10,921 nt of DNA, from positions 1 through 10,921 of the forward strand of contig JAIRMP010000175.1 of NCBI GenBank assembly GCA_031258615.1, written 5' to 3'. Below the pieces are notes generated by a model. That model saw nothing but the letters and a program-made list of their open reading frames with translations, was not told the origin of the DNA and made no database searches. The stretch is from Spirochaetaceae bacterium. GTDB lineage: Bacteria; Spirochaetota; Spirochaetia; Treponematales; Breznakiellaceae. Below, piece after piece: positions 7,621-10,921 of the stretch. Within the stretch, counting starts at the first letter, position 1. The number at the start of each line of letters is the position of its first letter. A program made the translations under genes and the position numbers.

Positions 7621-8730
7621 TCAGTACTCGCCGCGGAGCGGGATGCCGTTTAGCAGCAGTATTTCCGGACGGTATTCAAAGTGCATGGTATCGTAAAATA
7701 GCCATTTGCCGCCCCAAACAAAGCCGTAATCTTCGAACGCCTTGATGACGGCTTTGGGCGGGATCATCCTTGCCGAATAGGGCACGTCCCACCAGTCTAC
7801 GTTTTTTTGCGCCGTCCAGAGCCAGTAGGTTTCCAGCCTGTTCTTTGTGGAGGGCAGCAGGTCTATTGCAGTGCCGTATGCATGGTTGCTGCGGCTATGT
7901 GTGTCCGCTATGTCGCGCCAGTTCCACGCGCTTACAGTTTCTAGCCTGGAAATCCATTGCCTCACCTCAGTGTCCGCCGCGGCGGCCTCGTTGATCTTCT
8001 GCTCGACAAGGGCCAGTTCCTCAAGTATGGCGCGGTGAACCAGCACCTTTCGCCCCAGGAAGGTGACGGTCTTTTGCTGCGTCCAGGCCTCCGCCCGGTT
8101 GTGTATACGCCAAAGGTCGTCATAGAACACCTGGGCGCGTATTGACGCCCCGCTCGTCCTGCGCGTCCTGGTCATAACCGCGTAGCGGGCGGCGTTTTCA
8201 GGCGTGGGCCGCTGCCATTCGGGAAGTTCTTCCGGGTAGTTGTAGAAGGGTTGAGGGCTGTACGAGTCCGCCTTGTCTCGCAAGTCTTCGGGCAGCATAC
8301 GACCGTCCGCGTAGTAGTACCACTTGCCGCGCAGTTCCAACGCCCAGTCGTCATCCTTGAACGCGACCTCGCCTATCCGTTTGGGATGGGCTTTCGCTAT
8401 CGCCTTTATCACCTGCTCCGCCTTTGACGGCCCCTTCTGCATCACAATGTCCGGCGCAAGGGGATTCAGCAGCGTGAGCGCCGGAACGGACGTATCCGCG
8501 TCCGGAACATGGAATTCGTCCGCCGCCTGCCGGAGGGAAGCGCTCCCCTCCATGTTTCCAAGCGAAAAACAGCAAATATTCACCGCAAAAAAGAACAGAA
8601 TGCGGAAACCCCACCGCCCAGCCAAACCCTTCACGCGCCGGGTGTTTTGCGCCGGCTCGGAATGATAACGGCCTCTATCTTTTTGTATCATTACATTTCC
8701 CAATTTAATGAATGTCCGGTAACTCAGCAT
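7621..8730 (-). CDS. Secreted M15-family zinc peptidase
   Basis: This is a likely periplasmic or surface peptidoglycan peptidase of the M15 (VanY/CwlK/endolysin-like) group. From ATG 8730 it is 369 residues. A basic stretch precedes a hydrophobic segment (RILFFFAVNICCFSLG, about 41-56) that could be a signal peptide, an anchor, or a loose lipobox (NICC). A Trp/Tyr-rich middle domain follows, including WALELRGKWYYYADGRMLP. The catalytic domain is at the C-terminus. HSRSNHAYGTAIDLLP gives zinc ligands His283 and Asp290, and YDTMHFEY gives Asp347 (catalytic position) and His350. The His-Asp spacing of seven and the D..H spacing of three match M15; an acidic Asp there is typical of the L-Ala-D-Glu endopeptidase/endolysin type, whereas VanX has Glu. 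The frame is open up to 8925, but the extra N-terminus looks non-coding. ATG 8691 (356 residues) is the other plausible start. A promoter-like pair precedes 8730. The exact bond cleaved is not known. Confidence 0.82.
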   Translation of the reverse strand: MLSYRTFIKLGNVMIQKDRGRYHSEPAQNTRRVKGLAGRWGFRILFFFAVNICCFSLGNMEGSASLRQAADEFHVPDADTSVPALTLLNPLAPDIVMQKGPSKAEQVIKAIAKAHPKRIGEVAFKDDDWALELRGKWYYYADGRMLPEDLRDKADSYSPQPFYNYPEELPEWQRPTPENAARYAVMTRTRRTSGASIRAQVFYDDLWRIHNRAEAWTQQKTVTFLGRKVLVHRAILEELALVEQKINEAAAADTEVRQWISRLETVSAWNWRDIADTHSRSNHAYGTAIDLLPSTKNRLETYWLWTAQKNVDWWDVPYSARMIPPKAVIKAFEDYGFVWGGKWLFYDTMHFEYRPEILLLNGIPLRGEY

Positions 8731-8770
8731 TTTCTCTGTTTTATCTTTTTTCGCTATATAAACATTTGAA

Positions 8771-8799
8771 ATGATATGGCGGGAACAGAAATTATGCAA
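8771..8799 (-). promoter_or_regulatory. Candidate sigma-70-type promoter for the M15 peptidase gene
   Basis: Read on the minus strand, TTGCAT (8799-8794) and TATCAT (8776-8771) are separated by 17 bases. The -10 matches the consensus at 5 of 6 positions and the -35 at 3 of 6. Transcription would begin near 8764, giving a leader of about 34 bases to the ATG at 8730, which supports that start over the longer open frame. Confidence 0.4.
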
Positions 8800-8801
8800 G
8801 G

Positions 8802-8815
8802 GCAGGCCAGCCTGC
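8802..8815. repeat. Palindromic GC-rich inverted repeat upstream of the M15 promoter
   Basis: GCAGGC (8802-8807) and GCCTGC (8810-8815) are perfect inverted copies around a central CA. The repeat lies just upstream of the candidate -35. It could be an operator for a dimeric regulator, or the stem of a small hairpin in read-through RNA. There is no T run, so it is unlikely to be a terminator. Confidence 0.35.
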
Positions 8816-8881
8816 ACCAAAGGTACGCCAGTAGCTGAGTCGTTGTCCTTGTCATTCGCTGAGCGTGAAAGAGAACGGGAT

Positions 8882-8909
8882 AAAAAGCCCGGCCACGCCG
8901 CAGGCGGGG
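8882..8909 (-). terminator. Weak candidate intrinsic terminator after the transglutaminase gene
   Basis: Minus-strand reading gives a GC-rich segment that can pair as CCCGCC with GGCG-T-GG around a TGC loop (one bulged base). CCGGGC and five T residues (8886-8882) follow. It lies about 40 bases after the stop at 8947. The stem is short and the T run is a few bases too far away, so this is only a possibility. Confidence 0.3.
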
Positions 8910-8946
8910 GTGCGCTCAAATTCACGGGTTTAAGCGTGGTGGGATG

Positions 8947-10719
8947 CTAGTCCGCGTCTCCGATCAGCGGGACGCCTTCGCCGCGATGGCGTCTGTCGCC
9001 ACCGGAAAGCGAATCGAGCAGGAAGTATGTGTAGCCTATCACGCCGGGGCCGCGGTCGGGGACGGGATCGTCCCAGGTGGCATCGTAGAATTTCCACACG
9101 CCGTCTATGTACACGTTGTTCCATGCGTGTCCTATTGAACGGGCCGCGACAATTTTTACCGGAATTCCGGCTGCACGGAGCAGCGCGGCGGAAAGGTTGG
9201 CGTAGCCTTCGCAGACGCCGGTCCCGTTTTCTATCACGGATACCGCGTCCATCTTTCGGGAACGCCCGCTGTTGCTGAAAGAGGCGTTGTCGTAAACCAG
9301 CGTTGATACCACATAGTCGTGGATCGCGCGCGCATTTTCAGCCTCGCCGGCGGTTTTGAACGTGATGTCGCGGAGCAGGTTGGTAACGATAAAATCGTCG
9401 CTCTGGACATAGAATGACGGGTACATCCAGCGGGCGTCTCCGTCGACAAAGTCCTCCTCCCGTATGTTAAAAACGGTAAGCACAAGCGGTTCCTCGCTGT
9501 AAGTGCCGCCGCGTAGCGCGCCTTCGCCCTTTGGCGGTCTTGTTAACGTAACGCTGTCAAACGGAAACACCTCTATCCTGTACTCGCCCGCGCCGAACGG
9601 CAGCCATATCCTCTGCCTGAAATTATTCTTTACTATGTACCACGCTTCGAGTTTTGGCGCCTTTGGCATCCGCTTTACGCCGCCTGGGGCCGAGGTGTCC
9701 GCCTGATCTATTTTTTGCACCGATACCCGCGCGTAATTCTGACTTCGAGGCTTGTTGACGCTCCCTTCCAGCAGAAAGAAACCGTCCACCTCGAAGACGG
9801 CGTACCGCGGGTTCGTTATACTCAGACTGTCCCGAGCCTCTATCGCAGGAGAATCATCCCTGTTTCCTCTGTACCCCTGGTACGTTTTTCCCGTTCCCGG
9901 GTACGTGTACGGCTTTTCAAGGTAATTTTCCGGGTGAACAGTGATGACCCCGCTTACCGCCTTGAGATCGCCGAGCGCGGCGCTCACGGTAAAACTGCCT
10001 TCGCCTGGCGGCGTCCAAAAACCGTCGCCGTCCAGCGTTCCGCCGCTTGCCGAGAACACGACGCGCGCGTTGTCGTCGCGCTCGCTACCGTCCGCACGCA
10101 GGGTTTTTGTAGTAAACCGCAGCCTGTACGGGCCCGCCGCGTTCACAAACGTATCCTGCCCGCCCCGTGGAAAAAGCAGCAACTCAACGCCCACATCGTG
10201 AACTATCGTAATATCGTCAAGAAAAACGGCGTTGTAACCGTTCGTAACAAACGCGCCGCGCGCGTTCCGCGTCTCAAATTTTATGCTGTGCCGCCCCGCT
10301 GAAAGGGGGAGCGTTTCCCTGCGCCAGGAACTGTTTACGCCCTCGAAAGACGCTTTCTGCTCGTCATCTATATACACGTTGAACGACTGCGATGCCTTTG
10401 TGCTGATCTCAGTGCGGTATCGAAAACTTATTACAGAATCGATGGGCACGTCGATTTCCGCCAGCGCAAATTCCGTAGCGCCCTTTTCGGCGGCATTTAA
10501 CTTTATGAACGGCGTGTCATTTTCAAAGTACGGCAGGTCTGCCTTCTTTATTTCCGCCGGCGCGTCGCTTACTGTGGCGTTCCCCTGCCAGACCCCGCTG
10601 TCTTCTATCGAGAAGCCATCGTTAAACGTCTCGTTTAAAACGGTAACGCCCGGATTCTGTGGGTAAACGAATGCCGCCGCCGCAAAAATTTTTAAACAGA
10701 TTAAAAAATAGTTTTTCAT
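8947..10719 (-). CDS. Secreted multidomain protein with C-terminal transglutaminase-like domain
   Basis: This 590-residue protein has a likely signal peptide (MKNYFLICLKIFAAAAFVYPQ) and a C-terminal transglutaminase/papain-fold domain. Visible layout: residues about 25-170, a jelly-roll or MAM/CBM-like sandwich (NETFNDGF at its start, FLDDITIVHD at its end); about 171-265, an Ig-like domain (VVFSASGGTLDGDGFWTPPG); about 270-410, a further beta-rich region; about 455-590, the catalytic domain. The triad is complete: Cys503 in GTGVCEGYANLSAALLRAAG, His531 in GHAWNNVYIDG, Asp546 in FYDATWDDP. Bacterial members act as cysteine peptidases, cross-linking enzymes or peptidoglycan-linked hydrolases; which applies here is open. 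The frame extends to a TTG at 10740, but AGGTGG (10732-10727) stands 7 bases before ATG 10719 (4 before ATG 10722), which selects that start. The M15 gene follows 216 bases later on the same strand. A promoter formed with the neighbouring insertion sequence end is possible. Confidence 0.88.
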   Translation of the reverse strand: MKNYFLICLKIFAAAAFVYPQNPGVTVLNETFNDGFSIEDSGVWQGNATVSDAPAEIKKADLPYFENDTPFIKLNAAEKGATEFALAEIDVPIDSVISFRYRTEISTKASQSFNVYIDDEQKASFEGVNSSWRRETLPLSAGRHSIKFETRNARGAFVTNGYNAVFLDDITIVHDVGVELLLFPRGGQDTFVNAAGPYRLRFTTKTLRADGSERDDNARVVFSASGGTLDGDGFWTPPGEGSFTVSAALGDLKAVSGVITVHPENYLEKPYTYPGTGKTYQGYRGNRDDSPAIEARDSLSITNPRYAVFEVDGFFLLEGSVNKPRSQNYARVSVQKIDQADTSAPGGVKRMPKAPKLEAWYIVKNNFRQRIWLPFGAGEYRIEVFPFDSVTLTRPPKGEGALRGGTYSEEPLVLTVFNIREEDFVDGDARWMYPSFYVQSDDFIVTNLLRDITFKTAGEAENARAIHDYVVSTLVYDNASFSNSGRSRKMDAVSVIENGTGVCEGYANLSAALLRAAGIPVKIVAARSIGHAWNNVYIDGVWKFYDATWDDPVPDRGPGVIGYTYFLLDSLSGGDRRHRGEGVPLIGDAD

Positions 10720-10726
10720 CATTAGT

Positions 10727-10732
10727 CCACCT
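10727..10732 (-). promoter_or_regulatory. Ribosome binding site of the transglutaminase-like gene
   Basis: Minus-strand AGGTGG (10732-10727) lies 7 bases before ATG 10719 and 4 before ATG 10722. It falls inside the longer open frame that begins at TTG 10740, so the short start is preferred. Confidence 0.65.
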
Positions 10733-10780
10733 GCCCGCAAAGAATTATGACAATTTGTAATGTACGCCGCTTCCCAAAAT

Positions 10781-10809
10781 ATTTCAATATGTCGTTAATA
10801 TTGTGTCAA
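10781..10809 (-). promoter_or_regulatory. Candidate hybrid promoter at the insertion sequence boundary
   Basis: Minus-strand TTGACA (10809-10804) is a perfect -35 consensus. TGAAAT (10786-10781), a 4-of-6 match to TATAAT, follows after exactly 17 bases. The -35 falls at the tip of the insertion sequence end and the -10 in flanking DNA, pointing to the transglutaminase-like gene with a leader of about 55 bases. Outward -35 boxes at element ends are known for IS21-type and other insertion sequences. Activity here is inferred. Confidence 0.45.
10785..10803. repeat. AT-rich inverted repeat at the insertion sequence junction
   Basis: CAATAT (10785-10790) and ATATTG (10798-10803) are inverted copies around a 7-base spacer, ending exactly where the proposed element begins. 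It may be the preferred target structure, a regulatory site inside the promoter spacer, or chance in AT-rich DNA. Confidence 0.3.
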
Positions 10810-10810
10810 C

Positions 10811-10856
10811 CCAAAGTAGAAATGTCCCCTATTTAGCCAAAGTAGAAATGTCCCCT
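10811..10856 (+). repeat. Two tandem 20-bp terminal repeats of the insertion sequence
   Basis: Copies at 10811-10830 and 10837-10856 are identical and separated by six bases (ATTTAG). They are probably the binding sites for the element's transposase. The identity of both copies suggests an intact, perhaps recent, element end. Confidence 0.85.
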
Positions 10857-10868
10857 CCGGCAATAAAT

Positions 10869-10921
10869 TCAGGCGGTCAATGGCTCCGGATTTCCAACCT
10901 CCTCTACAATGATTTCCCGTA
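10869..10921 (-). CDS. Partial C-terminus of a possible insertion sequence gene (istB-like)
   Basis: A minus-strand frame enters from the right edge and reads REIIVEEVGNPEPLTA before a TGA at 10871-10869. The stop is 12 bases inside the inner terminal repeat, which is where the last gene of an IS21-type element normally ends. The peptide has plausible protein composition but no diagnostic motif. The istB assignment rests only on position. Confidence 0.35.
   Translation of the reverse strand, partial: REIIVEEVGNPEPLTA

Larger units (their letters stand above)
10804..10921. mobile_element. One end of an IS21-family-like insertion sequence (continues beyond the window)
   Basis: The end opens with TGTCAAC and contains two perfect 20-base direct repeats (10811-10830 and 10837-10856, 26-base period) with the core AAAGTAGAAATGTCCCCT. 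Multiple internal repeats of this kind close to a TG...CA tip are characteristic of IS21-family termini, and the AGAAATGT-C-CC wording is one I associate with that family. The outer boundary is set at 10804 from the TGT tip but could be 10802. The other end and any target duplication are outside the window. A short reading frame just inside the repeats may be the end of the helper ATPase gene istB, which would make this the right end. Confidence 0.6.

Noticed and set aside
7420..7653. 77-residue plus-strand frame crossing the G17 tract, which would suggest a phase-variable gene
   Set aside because: It is an Arg-rich out-of-frame reading of the bamA end and spacer, so there is no support for a real slippage-switched protein.
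8731..8925. N-terminal 65-residue extension of the M15 peptidase frame
   Set aside because: The extension would place about 100 residues before the signal segment. It overlaps the candidate promoter and has no ribosome binding site. ATG 8730 or 8691 is more plausible.
9715..10302. 195-residue plus-strand frame opposite the transglutaminase-like gene
   Set aside because: The composition (Arg/Val/Pro-rich) is that of an antisense shadow. The minus-strand gene has a signal peptide, domains and a catalytic triad.
10811..10856. Two direct repeats considered as the start of a CRISPR array
   Set aside because: The spacing between copies is only six bases and the repeats sit at an insertion sequence tip, so they are terminal repeats.

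Overview
The window looks like chromosome from a treponeme-type spirochaete. The main evidence is a TamB/DUF490-like gene directly upstream of bamA, the same order as the T. pallidum pair TP0325-TP0326. The coding regions are GC-richer than the AT-rich spacers. A 17-base G tract is also present, a kind of sequence known from Treponema. This assignment is inference from gene order and protein character; no database search was possible.

Layout. Bases 1-488 hold no intact gene. They contain a decayed minus-strand remnant that reads like a radical SAM protein. Bases 489-7510 carry two plus-strand genes: a 1475-residue TamB-like envelope protein and, 41 bases later, BamA. BamA has a signal peptide, five POTRA domains and a 16-stranded-type barrel, and its TTG start is supported by a Shine-Dalgarno sequence. 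A spacer of about 110 bases ending in G17 separates bamA from a convergent minus-strand block (7621-10719). That block encodes a secreted or anchored M15-type zinc peptidase with a complete His-Asp-His set, and a secreted transglutaminase-fold protein with a complete Cys-His-Asp triad behind two or more beta-sandwich modules. From about 10804 to the window's right edge lies what appears to be the end of an IS21-family insertion sequence. It has two perfect 20-base terminal repeats and the possible tail of a transposition gene.

How the parts fit. All four intact genes encode envelope proteins. TamB (inner-membrane anchored, periplasm-spanning) and BamA (outer-membrane insertase) form a conserved outer-membrane biogenesis unit. 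The M15 peptidase and the transglutaminase-like protein would act in the periplasm or at the surface, plausibly on peptidoglycan or surface protein. The insertion sequence end supplies a perfect TTGACA pointing at the transglutaminase gene with a -10-like hexamer 17 bases beyond it, so the element may provide or reshape that gene's promoter. No defence system, CRISPR array, tRNA or rRNA was seen.
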